The notes under the pieces are model-generated. The model saw nothing but the letters and a program-made list of their open reading frames with translations. It did no database searches and had not been told where the DNA came from. 64,000 bases of DNA from SXVE01 sp036388895. GTDB taxonomy: Bacteria; Acidobacteriota; Blastocatellia; Pyrinomonadales; Pyrinomonadaceae. The position numbers were made by a program, and so were the translations under genes. The number at the start of each line of letters is the position of its first letter. Position 1 is the first letter of the stretch. The stretch spans positions 1-64,000 of the forward strand of contig DASVQY010000069.1 in assembly GCA_036388895.1 (NCBI GenBank), written 5' to 3'. Below, piece by piece: positions 33,889 through 43,066 of the stretch.

Positions 33889-34050
33889 TTGACAATAATT
33901 GTGATCGGATTATAATCACATTTTAGCAGCCGTTATGCCCATGTCGGTTGCTAAACCTTCCAAATTCCGTTTGATACCTGCCCGTGCCGGTTTGAAAGCC
34001 GTCGCTGTCTTCCGGGGACGCAACCTTCAAGCCGGCACAGCTATTTTTAA
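33889..34050 (+). promoter_or_regulatory. Consensus promoter with structured leader RNA
   Basis: TTGACA (33889) and TATAAT (33911) are both perfect, 16 bp apart, the strongest promoter I see in the window. The ~160-nt leader folds: AGCAGCCG pairs with CGGTTGCT (about 33925-33952), and GTGCCGGTTTGAA (33984-33996) pairs with TTCAAGCCGGCAC (34026-34038) with one wobble, followed by a T-run at 34042. The last stem plus T-run could terminate, so this may be an attenuator, riboswitch or separate small RNA. I cannot assign a known class. Confidence 0.6.
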
Positions 34051-34083
34051 AAATAAGAACTAAAAATTTGAGGTTTTTTTATT

Positions 34084-34470
34084 ATGAGAAAAATTATTTT
34101 ATCATTTACAATCGGTCTGTTATTTATATTTAATCTTGCCTGCGGTTCGTCAACGCCGACGACTACTTCAAGTACAAATGCGGCGAGCACGCCGGTTAAG
34201 GTTGACGAGAAGGATATTCCGCCCGAGTTTTCAACCAAACCGATTACGCCTTCGGGAAACTCGACGCCAGGAATTCCCGACGAGAAAAATATCGGAAAAC
34301 CTATACAAAAAGGCGCGACTCCGATTCCTGGTATTCCCAACGAGAAAACGCTTGAAAAACAGTTGAAGGGAGCGCCGACGAATGCAAATGCGTCGAATTC
34401 CGCCGCTACGGATGCCAACGCGACGACGAGCGGCGAAGGTCGAACCAAGGCGACGCCACGCAAATTCTAA
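34084..34470 (+). CDS. Small proline-rich lipoprotein
   Basis: The protein has 128 residues with a signal peptide and lipobox (LLFIFNLAC-GSS), so it is lipidated at Cys20 or near it and probably faces the periplasm. The mature part is low-complexity, with two PGIPxEK units (PGIPDEKNIG and PGIPNEKTLE) and Ala/Asn/Thr-rich tails. No function known. It follows the structured leader and ends before a bidirectional terminator shared with recA. Confidence 0.8.
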   Translation: MRKIILSFTIGLLFIFNLACGSSTPTTTSSTNAASTPVKVDEKDIPPEFSTKPITPSGNSTPGIPDEKNIGKPIQKGATPIPGIPNEKTLEKQLKGAPTNANASNSAATDANATTSGEGRTKATPRKF

Positions 34471-34494
34471 ACAGCATTACATCAAAAAACATAA

Positions 34495-34530
34495 ACGAAA
34501 AAGGCGAGCCGAACGCTCGCCCTTTTTTAT
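34495..34530. terminator. Bidirectional terminator between lipoprotein and recA
   Basis: GGCGAGC-CGAAC-GCTCGCC with an A-run on the left and T-run on the right. It serves the converging lipoprotein (+) and recA (-) genes. Confidence 0.9.
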
Positions 34531-34547
34531 TTATAAATTTGACACTA

Positions 34548-35582
34548 TTACGCTTCGGCAGCCGCTTCTTTTATCAAACCTAGCTTGAGCTTAACGTCGT
34601 GTTCAATACGACCGAACATTTCACGATTGTCTTTAAGCATATTTTTGACGTTTTCGCGTCCCTGTCCGAGCCGCTCGCCCGAATAAGAAAACCATGCGCC
34701 GCTCTTTTCGACTACATTATTCGCCACAGCTAGATCGAGCAAATCGCCTTCTTTTGAGATGCCTTCGCCGTACATAATATCGAATTCGCACTCGTGAAAC
34801 GGCGGCGCGACTTTGTTTTTCACGACTTTAACGCGCGTGCGGTTGCCGACCATTTTATCGCCTTCTTTGATTGCGCCGATGCGCCGGATGTCAATTCTGA
34901 CGGACGCGTAAAATTTCAGAGCTTTTCCTCCGGTCGTCGTTTCCGGCGAACCGAACATCACGCCGATTTTATCGCGCAGCTGGTTGATGAAAATGAAACA
35001 GGTATTGGTGCTCGAAATCGCGCTCGTCAATTTTCTTAACGCTTGCGACATCAGACGCGCCTGCAAACCCATATGCGAGTCGCCCATTTCGCCGTCAATT
35101 TCCGCGCGCGGAACCAACGCCGCAACCGAGTCAACGACGATCACGTCAATGCTCGCCGAACGAACGAGAGTTTCCGCAATATCAAGCGCCTGTTCGCCCG
35201 AATCCGGCTGCGAAATAAGCAAATCGTCAATGCTTACGCCGAGTTTTTCCGCATATTCCGGGTCCATCGCGTGTTCGGCGTCAATGTACGCCGCGACGCC
35301 GCCCACCGCCTGCGCCTGCGCGACGACCTGCAGCGCGAGCGTCGTTTTACCGGAGCTTTCCGGTCCGTAAATTTCAATAATGCGACCGCGAGGCATTCCG
35401 CCGACGCCGATTGCCGCGTCCAAACTGATGCAATTGGTCGAAATCGCGCCGACTTCTTCGTGCGGTCGTTCCCCGAGGCGCATAATCGAACCTTTGCCGA
35501 ATTTTTTCTCGATATTTGCCAAAGCCGATTCTATCGCTTTGCCTTTTGCTTCTGTTGCCATTTTCACTGCTTCTCCAGCCAT
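34548..35582 (-). CDS. recA: Recombinase RecA
   Basis: The protein has 344 residues, normal for RecA. Walker A is GPESSGKTTLALQ, Walker B VIVVDSVAALVP, and the L2 region NQLRDKIGVMFGSPETTTGG. It forms the ATP-dependent filament for homologous recombination and drives LexA cleavage in SOS. The start at 35582 has AAGGAG 10 nt upstream. A palindrome and promoter lie in the upstream gap. Single-gene transcript ending at the bidirectional terminator. Confidence 0.98.
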   Translation of the reverse strand: MAGEAVKMATEAKGKAIESALANIEKKFGKGSIMRLGERPHEEVGAISTNCISLDAAIGVGGMPRGRIIEIYGPESSGKTTLALQVVAQAQAVGGVAAYIDAEHAMDPEYAEKLGVSIDDLLISQPDSGEQALDIAETLVRSASIDVIVVDSVAALVPRAEIDGEMGDSHMGLQARLMSQALRKLTSAISSTNTCFIFINQLRDKIGVMFGSPETTTGGKALKFYASVRIDIRRIGAIKEGDKMVGNRTRVKVVKNKVAPPFHECEFDIMYGEGISKEGDLLDLAVANNVVEKSGAWFSYSGERLGQGRENVKNMLKDNREMFGRIEHDVKLKLGLIKEAAAEA

Positions 35583-35635
35583 TTTTATTTGCTCCTTTTT
35601 GCGTCCTTTTTATTTTTGTCCTGCAAACTGAAAAC

Positions 35636-35689
35636 AGTTTAGCACAAAAAAGAGCGTTTGTGAAATCTTGTTTCACGAATGAAACAAGA
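35636..35689 (-). promoter_or_regulatory. recA promoter with upstream palindrome
   Basis: On the minus strand TTCACA (35664-35659) and TAAACT (35641-35636) are 17 bp apart. Adjacent is a 24-bp palindrome with 10-bp arms TCTTGTTTCA and TGAAACAAGA around CGAA (35666-35689). It touches the -35, a place for a repressor such as LexA, though I do not know the LexA motif of this lineage. The remaining 35700-36103 holds no gene. Confidence 0.5.
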
Positions 35690-36103
35690 TGTTTTTCATT
35701 TTTCGTTACTACTCGAATCGAATATTAAAGGTAGTGTAAAAAATAAAGTTGTGCAAGTATTTCCCGCCGCTCGAAACCGAGAAATTCGGCAAAAGCTTTT
35801 CGCGCCATCTTCGTTTTTCAGCGCTTTTAATCGAATTTATTCGAGCCTTTGGTTAAATCAAATGAGAAACGTGTAATTAGGCGGCAAAATGTTTATAATA
35901 TTCTAACCTGTAATCAAAATTAAAATTTGGCTAAAACGTTCAGTCGGTTTATTACGGAAGTTGATTTTTTGTTTAATATTTTTTGTTTAATATTGATATT
36001 CGACGAAAAGTTGAAAGTTTCAAAACAATCGCGGCTGAAAATCGTAACACTTAACGAAAAAGATTTATAAGCGCGCAGCAACAAGGCACTCGGAAGGGAA
36101 ATT

Positions 36104-38383
36104 ATGAATTTTGCCGGTTTTATCGGGCAGGCGCTTGACGACAAATACCAAATCGAGCGCGAATTGGGAAAAGGCGGAATGGGAACGGTTTATCTGGCGA
36201 CACACGTCGGAACGGGTCGTCCGGTCGCCGTTAAAATCATCGCGCCGCAGTTTATGCAGCGCGACGAATTTGTCGAGCGATTCCGCCGCGAGGCGCGTGC
36301 CGCCGGTCGTTTGCGTCATCCGAACGTCGTCAACGTCACCGATTTCGGTTTCGCCGAAACAAAAATCGGGAACGTCGCTTATCTGGTAATGGAATATCTG
36401 GACGGCTGCACGCTCGGCGAAATTCTCGAGGAAGAAAAAAAGCTGCCGCTCGCCTGGTCGCTCGATATTATCGAACAGGTCTGCTCGGCGGTTCACGAAG
36501 CGCACCGGCAGGGAATTATTCACCGCGATTTGAAGCCGGATAACATCTGGCTGGAACCGAATCAGCGCGGCGGTTATACGGTCAAAGTTCTCGATTTCGG
36601 GATCGCCAAACTCGAAGAAGATTTAACGGCGACGGCGGAAAACGTTTCCGCGAACTTTACAGTTTCGCCGCAGCGGATTTCTGCGGGCAGAGCGACGGTT
36701 GCGGATTTGGCGCAGGCTGATACGCTCGCCGATAAACGCAACTCAACGAAGTTCGGCGAATCGGCAACAATCGCTTTGGTTCCCGAGTCAAAAACAGTCT
36801 TCTCCGAAGCGGGAACAATCGTCAAATCCGACGAATCGGCTGCCGAGGACAAAACCGCTATTTTGCCCGGAAAACAAACGATTGCCGATGTTCAGGCGGA
36901 TGTCGGAACTCAATTGATTGATTCGCAGCCGGGAACGGATAAAATATCAGAAAAAAATTCTACGGCGGAAAGGTCTTCGTTTAATCAAATCTCGACCAAA
37001 GAATTGACGCGCGTCGGCGCGGTTTTAGGAACGCCGCTTTATATGTCGCCCGAACAATGTCGCGGCGAAAAATTAACGGCGCAATCGGATATTTACAGCC
37101 TCGGCGTTATCGCATATCAAATGCTTTCGGGCAAAACTCCGTTCAGCGGCGATTATAAAGAAGTAATGGAGGCGCATAAAGATACGCCCGCGCCGCCGCT
37201 CGAAGTTAAAAAAGTTCCGAAAAAAGTTAAACGGGTAATTAACTCCGCTTTGTCGAAAAACATCGCTGAGCGCCCGCAGACCGCGCAAGCGTTCGCCGCC
37301 GAAATTCGCGCCCGTTCGGAAGGAGTCGGAACGCTTTTTCGCCGTGCGCTGGAAATTTACAGCAAACACCTGCCGAAGTTTCTCGGTTTATCAATTTTGC
37401 TATATTTGCCGCTCGCGATCATTACTTTTGTTCAGCTTTTATTAGGTATTTTTTATGTGAGCGAACAAATTAGTAGTTCATACGCTACGGTTTTGTCTGC
37501 CGTTTTGAAGCTGGCTTCGACGTTTACGGGAATTTTTTGCGGTTATTTCGTTTTCGGAACGACAACGTGGATTGTCGCGCAAACACTCGCCGTTCCGCTC
37601 AGACCTGTTCATTTGCGTCCGGCTTTAAAGGCGATGCGAAAAAAATGGAAGAGTTTGGTCGGAACCGGGGTTTTGACAACTATTTTGTCATTTATCGGGT
37701 ATATTTTTTGTATAATTCCCGGCGTTGTTTTATCTGTTTTATGGGCTTTGGTCGCGCCGGTCGTAATGATGGAAAATCTGCGCGGCAGAGCGGCTATGAA
37801 GCGTTCTACGACTTTGGTAAAACGGTCGCTGAGAACGACGACGGCGGCTGTTTTGATAATGTTTTTCGTGCCTTTTTTTGTTGCCAGCGCAATGGGAGCG
37901 ATTGCCAGCATAACGGTTAAAGCATTTACCGGCGACGGCACAAAAGTCGAAGAAATCAAAAGCGAAGTTCTAAAAGCGCAGAACGAAAACAAACCGCTTG
38001 TAAAAATTGAAGAAACAAACGGAGAAAAGCAAATTGTTTTCGGAGATAAACGATTGACTGTCGAAGGCGAATCGTCCGCTTCAAACAAGTCCGGCAAGCG
38101 CTTGCGAGAAGTAGTTCTCGAAGATGCGACTACTATTTTGATGCTCCCGTTTCAAATTCTCATCGCGTCGCTCTGGTCAATCATCGCCGCGCTGCTTTAT
38201 TTGAAAACAAGACAGGCGGGCGGCGAATCAATGCAGGACTTGCTGGCGCAGTTCGAAGAAGCCGATCAGCCGCGTACAAACTGGCAGCGCCGTGTTCACG
38301 AGCGGCTCGAGCAATCGGGAAAATTAACCGGAAGCAGATCCGACTCGATCAGAAGAAGGGATGACTCGGCGACGGAAAATTAA
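36104..38383 (+). CDS. Membrane Ser/Thr protein kinase with activation-loop insertion
   Basis: The protein has 759 residues. Kinase motifs: LGKGGMGTVYLA, AVKII, IHRDLKPDNIW, LDFGIAKLE and, after an unusual ~140-residue insert, GTPLYMSPEQC and QSDIYSLGVIAYQML. The insert (about 170-308) is Ser/Thr/Ala-rich, probably disordered and a possible autophosphorylation zone. After the kinase (about 410) come five or six membrane segments (from LPKFLGLSILLYLPLAIITF on) with a DUF975-like appearance. No PASTA repeats. A GGAAGGG site precedes the ATG. Hanks-type kinases of Acidobacteriota often sit singly as here. Confidence 0.92.
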   Translation: MNFAGFIGQALDDKYQIERELGKGGMGTVYLATHVGTGRPVAVKIIAPQFMQRDEFVERFRREARAAGRLRHPNVVNVTDFGFAETKIGNVAYLVMEYLDGCTLGEILEEEKKLPLAWSLDIIEQVCSAVHEAHRQGIIHRDLKPDNIWLEPNQRGGYTVKVLDFGIAKLEEDLTATAENVSANFTVSPQRISAGRATVADLAQADTLADKRNSTKFGESATIALVPESKTVFSEAGTIVKSDESAAEDKTAILPGKQTIADVQADVGTQLIDSQPGTDKISEKNSTAERSSFNQISTKELTRVGAVLGTPLYMSPEQCRGEKLTAQSDIYSLGVIAYQMLSGKTPFSGDYKEVMEAHKDTPAPPLEVKKVPKKVKRVINSALSKNIAERPQTAQAFAAEIRARSEGVGTLFRRALEIYSKHLPKFLGLSILLYLPLAIITFVQLLLGIFYVSEQISSSYATVLSAVLKLASTFTGIFCGYFVFGTTTWIVAQTLAVPLRPVHLRPALKAMRKKWKSLVGTGVLTTILSFIGYIFCIIPGVVLSVLWALVAPVVMMENLRGRAAMKRSTTLVKRSLRTTTAAVLIMFFVPFFVASAMGAIASITVKAFTGDGTKVEEIKSEVLKAQNENKPLVKIEETNGEKQIVFGDKRLTVEGESSASNKSGKRLREVVLEDATTILMLPFQILIASLWSIIAALLYLKTRQAGGESMQDLLAQFEEADQPRTNWQRRVHERLEQSGKLTGSRSDSIRRRDDSATEN

Positions 38384-38444
38384 CTTTTCTAACGGTATCT
38401 TGTGTGCATCCGGGTTTGTTTGCCGTTTCATCTAAAACCGAATT

Positions 38445-41400
38445 ATGAAGTTTTACAGTTTTTTTCTCATAGTTTTCTTTACGCTCACTGTTCAAGGGCA
38501 GAGCTTTCACCGCGAATTCATCTTACAAAAAGGCGGAAGCGTCGAGATCATCAATAATTTCGGGCGGATTGACGCATTGGCGGAAAATTCGAGCCTCGAA
38601 AATCAAACCGGAGAAACCCCTGCGGAAGGAAGCGGAGGCAAGGTTGCGGTTACTGCCAATTCAGACAAATCTTTAAGCGAAAGCGAGATAAAAATTGACA
38701 ATGCGAATGGAAAAATTCGTATAGAAATCGTGCCGACGGACGCGAAAAGAAGAGTTGATTTGTCGGTGTATTTGCCGGAGCGAATTCGCTTAAAGATGCA
38801 GACGAATGCGGGCGAGGCGAAAGTTTCCGGGAATTTTGAATCAATCGAAGTCCGAACCGAAACCGGAACGATTGCCGCCGACGTGCCGCTCGAAAACGTA
38901 AAATACGATTTCGTCTGGACGGAATCGCGACCGAGATTTTTGAGCGATGTCGAGCTCGAAAAGGTAAAAGAAAAATCTGCCGGGAAATTCGTTATCAGCG
39001 GCAAAATTACAGAAGAAGAGGCGAAAAGGAAAAAAAGAGAAGAAGATAACGGCGAAATTCCCGATAATTCCGAAAATGCGGATGATACAAACGATAAGCA
39101 AAACGGCGATAAAAAGAAAAAAACAAAAACCAAAGAGCAAAAGCCGCAAACCGTTTCGTTAAATTTCACAACCGCCCGCGGAATCATTTTGCTGAACGTT
39201 CCGCCGAACGAAGTTTCATCGGATTTGCGCGAAAGACCTTTGACCGAAGCCGCTAAAGCCGTCATTCGCAGCGGCGATTCGCTTTTGATGGAAGCGATCC
39301 GCCGGGCAAGCCCGAAATATTTCGGCGATTACGCGAAAACTTTGCCGCCGTCGAAACGCGAGCCGACTTTAACCGAAAGAAAAAATGAACCCAATACGCC
39401 CGGTTCAAATCTAAAAAGAGTTCTGGTGCGAGTTACAGACATAAATAATCGCGCCATTGCAGACTTAAAAAAAGAAGATTTTGAAGTCAGGGAAGCGGGC
39501 GAACCGCGCGAGATTTTGTCGGTCGTGCCGACGACCGCGCCGTTTAATCTCGTCTTGCTGCTCGACGTTTCGGGCAGCGTTGACAATTACGTTAATTTTA
39601 TCCGCAAAGCCGCAAGAAATTTCGTTAATACGGTCGAACCGAAAGATAAAATCGCCATCGTCATTTTTAACGAAGATGTCGAAGTCATCTCGAATTTTAC
39701 GACCGATAAAGTCAAACTTTCCGAATCGCTCGACACGTTTGACGCGGGCGGACCGACCGCTTTTTACGATGCGCTCGCTTTTTCTTTAGCCGATATTCTG
39801 CGCCCGCTCAAAGGCGAGCGAACTGCCATCGTCGCGCTGACCGACGGCGACGATAATCGTTCGTTTCTGCCGTTCGACAGCTTGCTCGGCTCGATACAGG
39901 AAAGCGGCGCGCTCATATATCCGCTTTACGTGCCGTCGGCTTTAATCGCGGCTTCGGCAAATAATAACCCGAATCAAACCGTTGACCCGCTTCGCACGCG
40001 TTATATGGGTTTGACTTCAAAAGCCGAAGGCGAAGGCGAACGTTTGGCAAAGGTTTCCGGCGGCGTTTATTACCCGATAACGCAGTTGAACGAAATTCAA
40101 AAAGCATACGACGATATCGTCGTTCAGCTTCGCACCGCTTACACAGTAACTTTTCGCTCGGACTTGCCGGAAACGAATGATAAAACGACCGCTTCGCCGC
40201 GTTTAAAGGTGCGAGTCAAACGCGACAATTCCTTCGTCAAACTCGGCTCGGTCGTAACGGTTCCTGAAAAAAAAACTTCTGAATTGAAGCGAGATAATTA
40301 TCCGCAAAGTTCGCGAAGCGAAAACAGGGAATTGACGGAAGATTTCGTAAACGTTTCTTTGAAAAATTCTCATTCCAATTTTGCGAGCTTGGCGTTTTCA
40401 CGAGAGAACATTTTTCAAAACGCAAATTATTCCGCAGCCGCTCCGCTTTTTTTTTCTGAAAATCAAGCCGGCGAGATTTCCGCCGATGTAACGAAAGTCG
40501 TTTACAAGCAATTCGTTAATGACGTTTTGCGCGAATCGAAGCTCGAAAATTTCGACGTGAACAAAGCGCCGAGCGCGTTTTTATTAACGAGCAACAAAGA
40601 ACAAATCGCCGTCAGTCGCTGGATTTCGCCGAAACGAACACGCTCGTATCCGTACGAAAGAGTTTACGATACGCTCGCGCACAACGGCAGAAAAGCGGCG
40701 ATAATTCCGGTCGTCAAAGACGAAGGCTTGGGCGGCGACCGCGATTTTTTGCAGTGGGACACAATCTCGCTTTTGAGTCTTTTAGACGTTCATGTGATTC
40801 TGGCTTATTACGGCGAAGCCGAGAAAAACACGCGCCGCGCCGATCAAATCACTTCGCAAAAACTCGATAATAATTACATTTTGTCGCGACTAAATGAAGT
40901 ATTTAACTTTAAAGGAACGGCGCGCGAATGGAACGAGCGCGAAACGAAACAATTAAAATTCGTTTACGAAAAAGCGCGCGCGGCTTACCGCGAAATATCG
41001 AAAAATACTAAAACGTATCTGCACAACGAAGACGCTCTCAATGAACTGATAAAATACGCCGAAACTCCGCAAAAATTTATCGAATTTTCCAGAAACAAAT
41101 CGCAAAACGCGCAAGCTCGCGAATTTTTAACTCTGCAGCCGAAAGAAGCGCTTTCGACCGACACGAAAGCTAAAGTGACGATTAACAACGCGCTTTTCGG
41201 CAGATATTTTTTCACCTGCGACGAAACGCGCATAGCCGACAAAACCATCTATCTTATCGAAGCGAAACACAGCGTTCGAGGAGTAATGCCGAGCCGCAAT
41301 GACATTAAGGACGGTTTTATAAAAATGATGCTTTATACGAATTTGAGCAACGTAAAAGTAAACGCGAAACCTTATAACTTAAAAGTTCAAATTCGCTTAA

Positions 41401-41576
41401 CCGCCAATAAGCTAAACGGTTCTATAACTTCTGACGCTAAAGAAGAGGAAACAGACAAATTTTTTTCCGAAAATTCATTTGATACGGCGAATAAAAATTT
41501 CGTCAAAAAAATCTTTCAGGAAGCGCGCGAAAACAAATTCACGATAATTTTAGAACACGCCGAAACCGCCGGATGA
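38445..41576 (+). CDS. Secreted VWA protein fused to a restriction-endonuclease-like domain
   Basis: The protein has 1043 residues. Signal peptide 1-19; a β-rich DUF4097-like part (20-310); the acidobacterial VWA region (about 325-580) with RVLVRVTDINNRAIADLKKEDF and the MIDAS motif LLDVSGSV. After a low-complexity joint (about 610-670) a second module (680-1043) contains GGDRDFLQWDTISLLSLLDVH and YLIEAKHSVRGVMPSRNDIK, i.e. the Asp...Glu-x-Lys pattern of PD-(D/E)XK nucleases and close in my memory to stand-alone type II endonuclease-like proteins. The frame is continuous. The stop overlaps xseA by 4 bp (ATGA). A nuclease on an exported protein is unexpected. Confidence 0.85.
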   Translation: MKFYSFFLIVFFTLTVQGQSFHREFILQKGGSVEIINNFGRIDALAENSSLENQTGETPAEGSGGKVAVTANSDKSLSESEIKIDNANGKIRIEIVPTDAKRRVDLSVYLPERIRLKMQTNAGEAKVSGNFESIEVRTETGTIAADVPLENVKYDFVWTESRPRFLSDVELEKVKEKSAGKFVISGKITEEEAKRKKREEDNGEIPDNSENADDTNDKQNGDKKKKTKTKEQKPQTVSLNFTTARGIILLNVPPNEVSSDLRERPLTEAAKAVIRSGDSLLMEAIRRASPKYFGDYAKTLPPSKREPTLTERKNEPNTPGSNLKRVLVRVTDINNRAIADLKKEDFEVREAGEPREILSVVPTTAPFNLVLLLDVSGSVDNYVNFIRKAARNFVNTVEPKDKIAIVIFNEDVEVISNFTTDKVKLSESLDTFDAGGPTAFYDALAFSLADILRPLKGERTAIVALTDGDDNRSFLPFDSLLGSIQESGALIYPLYVPSALIAASANNNPNQTVDPLRTRYMGLTSKAEGEGERLAKVSGGVYYPITQLNEIQKAYDDIVVQLRTAYTVTFRSDLPETNDKTTASPRLKVRVKRDNSFVKLGSVVTVPEKKTSELKRDNYPQSSRSENRELTEDFVNVSLKNSHSNFASLAFSRENIFQNANYSAAAPLFFSENQAGEISADVTKVVYKQFVNDVLRESKLENFDVNKAPSAFLLTSNKEQIAVSRWISPKRTRSYPYERVYDTLAHNGRKAAIIPVVKDEGLGGDRDFLQWDTISLLSLLDVHVILAYYGEAEKNTRRADQITSQKLDNNYILSRLNEVFNFKGTAREWNERETKQLKFVYEKARAAYREISKNTKTYLHNEDALNELIKYAETPQKFIEFSRNKSQNAQAREFLTLQPKEALSTDTKAKVTINNALFGRYFFTCDETRIADKTIYLIEAKHSVRGVMPSRNDIKDGFIKMMLYTNLSNVKVNAKPYNLKVQIRLTANKLNGSITSDAKEEETDKFFSENSFDTANKNFVKKIFQEARENKFTIILEHAETAG

Positions 41577-42961
41577 AGTCTTCACTTTTACAATCACTTT
41601 TCGACGAAGAAGAAAAGCGACCTTTAACGGTCTCCGAAGTCAATTCGCACGTCAGGCGCGAAATTGAACGCGCTTTTTCTTCGGTCTGGATCGAAGCGGA
41701 AATCGTCAATTTCGCCGCGGCGGGTTCGGGACATTGGTATTTTTCTTTGCACGACGGACACGCGCAGCTCAAAGCGGCTTGTTATCGCGGGTCGAATTGG
41801 AAGATAAAGTTTCAACCCTTCGACGGATTGCAGGTTCGCGTTCGCGGTCGTTTGAGCGTTTACGAACCGAAAGGCGAATACCAATTGCTCGTCGAATCGC
41901 TCGAACCGGTTGGCGAAGGCGCTCTGAAAGTCGCGTTCGAGCAGATAAAACTAAAGCTCGCCAAAGAAAGGCTTTTCGACGAAGAATTAAAACGACCTTT
42001 GCCGCTTTTGCCGAAACGCGTCGGCGTCGTGACGAGTCCGAACGGCGCTGCGTTTCACGATATTCTGCACGTTTTGTCGCGGCGCACGAAAACTGTCAGC
42101 ATCGTTTTGATTCCGACGCGCGTGCAGGGCGAAACAGCGGGCGAAGAAATTCGTCAGGCGATTCTGAACGCGAACGATTTTAATTTGAACGCGCCGGAAA
42201 AAGATAAGATTGATGTTTTAATCGTCGGTCGCGGCGGCGGTTCGAGCGAGGATTTGTGGGCGTTCAACGAAGAGCGTCTGGCGCGAGCGATTCGGGCTTC
42301 AAAAATTCCTGTAATTTCCGCCGTCGGACACGAAATAGATTATACGATTGCCGATTTCGTCGCCGACCGGCGTGCGGCGACGCCTTCGGCGGCGGCTGAA
42401 ATCGTTGCCGAATCCGAAGATCAGATCGAAGCTTTCATCGCGCAGCGAACGCAGGATTTGTTTCAACTGATTGATTACAAACTTTTGCAATCTCGCTCGG
42501 ATTTGCAGGAACTTGCGCTTTCGCCGGTTTTTGTCGAGTTTCCGCAGAAAATAAAGGATTGGCACTATGAAATCGAAGATTTGCAGATGCGGCTCGAAGA
42601 CGCTTTCGCCGATAAATTACAAGTCGCCGGAAATCGGCTCGAAAAAGTTATTTCACAACTTTCGCCGCTTCGTTTGGCATCGAAAGTCTCGGCTGAAAAA
42701 ACCAAACTCGCTCTTTTACATCAGCGTCAGATTTCCGCCGTCAAAAAAGCGATTGACGCCAAGGACGAACGTTTGAAAATCGAAATGGCATCGCTCGACG
42801 CGCTTTCGCCTTTGTCGGTTTTGCGGCGCGGTTTTTCCATTGCGGAAAATGAAAAAGGCGAAATTTTGCGAAGCTCGGCAGACGTAAAAATAAATGAGAC
42901 CGTGAAAATTCGTCTGGCAAAAGGTAAGATTGAAGCGAGAGTTGTGAAAACGGAAGATTAA
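41573..42961 (+). CDS. xseA: Exodeoxyribonuclease VII large subunit
   Basis: The protein has 462 residues. The N-terminal OB fold (VSEVNSHVRREIERAFSSVWIEAEIVNF, GHWYFSLHD) and the XseA signature PKRVGVVTSPNGAAFHDIL, then DVLIVGRGGGSSEDLWAFNEE, PVISAVGHEIDYTIADFVAD are clear. With XseB it degrades single-stranded DNA to oligonucleotides. The start overlaps the VWA-nuclease stop, so translation is coupled. xseB follows one gene later. Confidence 0.97.
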   Translation: MKSSLLQSLFDEEEKRPLTVSEVNSHVRREIERAFSSVWIEAEIVNFAAAGSGHWYFSLHDGHAQLKAACYRGSNWKIKFQPFDGLQVRVRGRLSVYEPKGEYQLLVESLEPVGEGALKVAFEQIKLKLAKERLFDEELKRPLPLLPKRVGVVTSPNGAAFHDILHVLSRRTKTVSIVLIPTRVQGETAGEEIRQAILNANDFNLNAPEKDKIDVLIVGRGGGSSEDLWAFNEERLARAIRASKIPVISAVGHEIDYTIADFVADRRAATPSAAAEIVAESEDQIEAFIAQRTQDLFQLIDYKLLQSRSDLQELALSPVFVEFPQKIKDWHYEIEDLQMRLEDAFADKLQVAGNRLEKVISQLSPLRLASKVSAEKTKLALLHQRQISAVKKAIDAKDERLKIEMASLDALSPLSVLRRGFSIAENEKGEILRSSADVKINETVKIRLAKGKIEARVVKTED

Positions 42962-43066
42962 AAACTTCCGAGCGTTAAAAAGCGGCAGCCGTCAACTCGA
43001 AAGGCTGATAATTCAGAGGCATTTCTGCTTTTTCGCGGCTCGCGCCTTTGGGTTAAAAATAAAAGA

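Noticed and set aside
33984..34038. c-di-GMP-I (GEMM) riboswitch
   Set aside because: A GGGACGCAA stretch recalls the motif, but the other conserved half and tetraloop receptor are missing.
34084..34470. Reverse-strand frame of 138 codons over the lipoprotein gene
   Set aside because: The plus-strand frame has a signal peptide, lipobox, ribosome-binding site and promoter; the reverse frame has none.
35666..35689. Plus-strand terminator
   Set aside because: A T-run follows on the plus strand, but no plus-strand gene precedes it; an operator for recA fits better.
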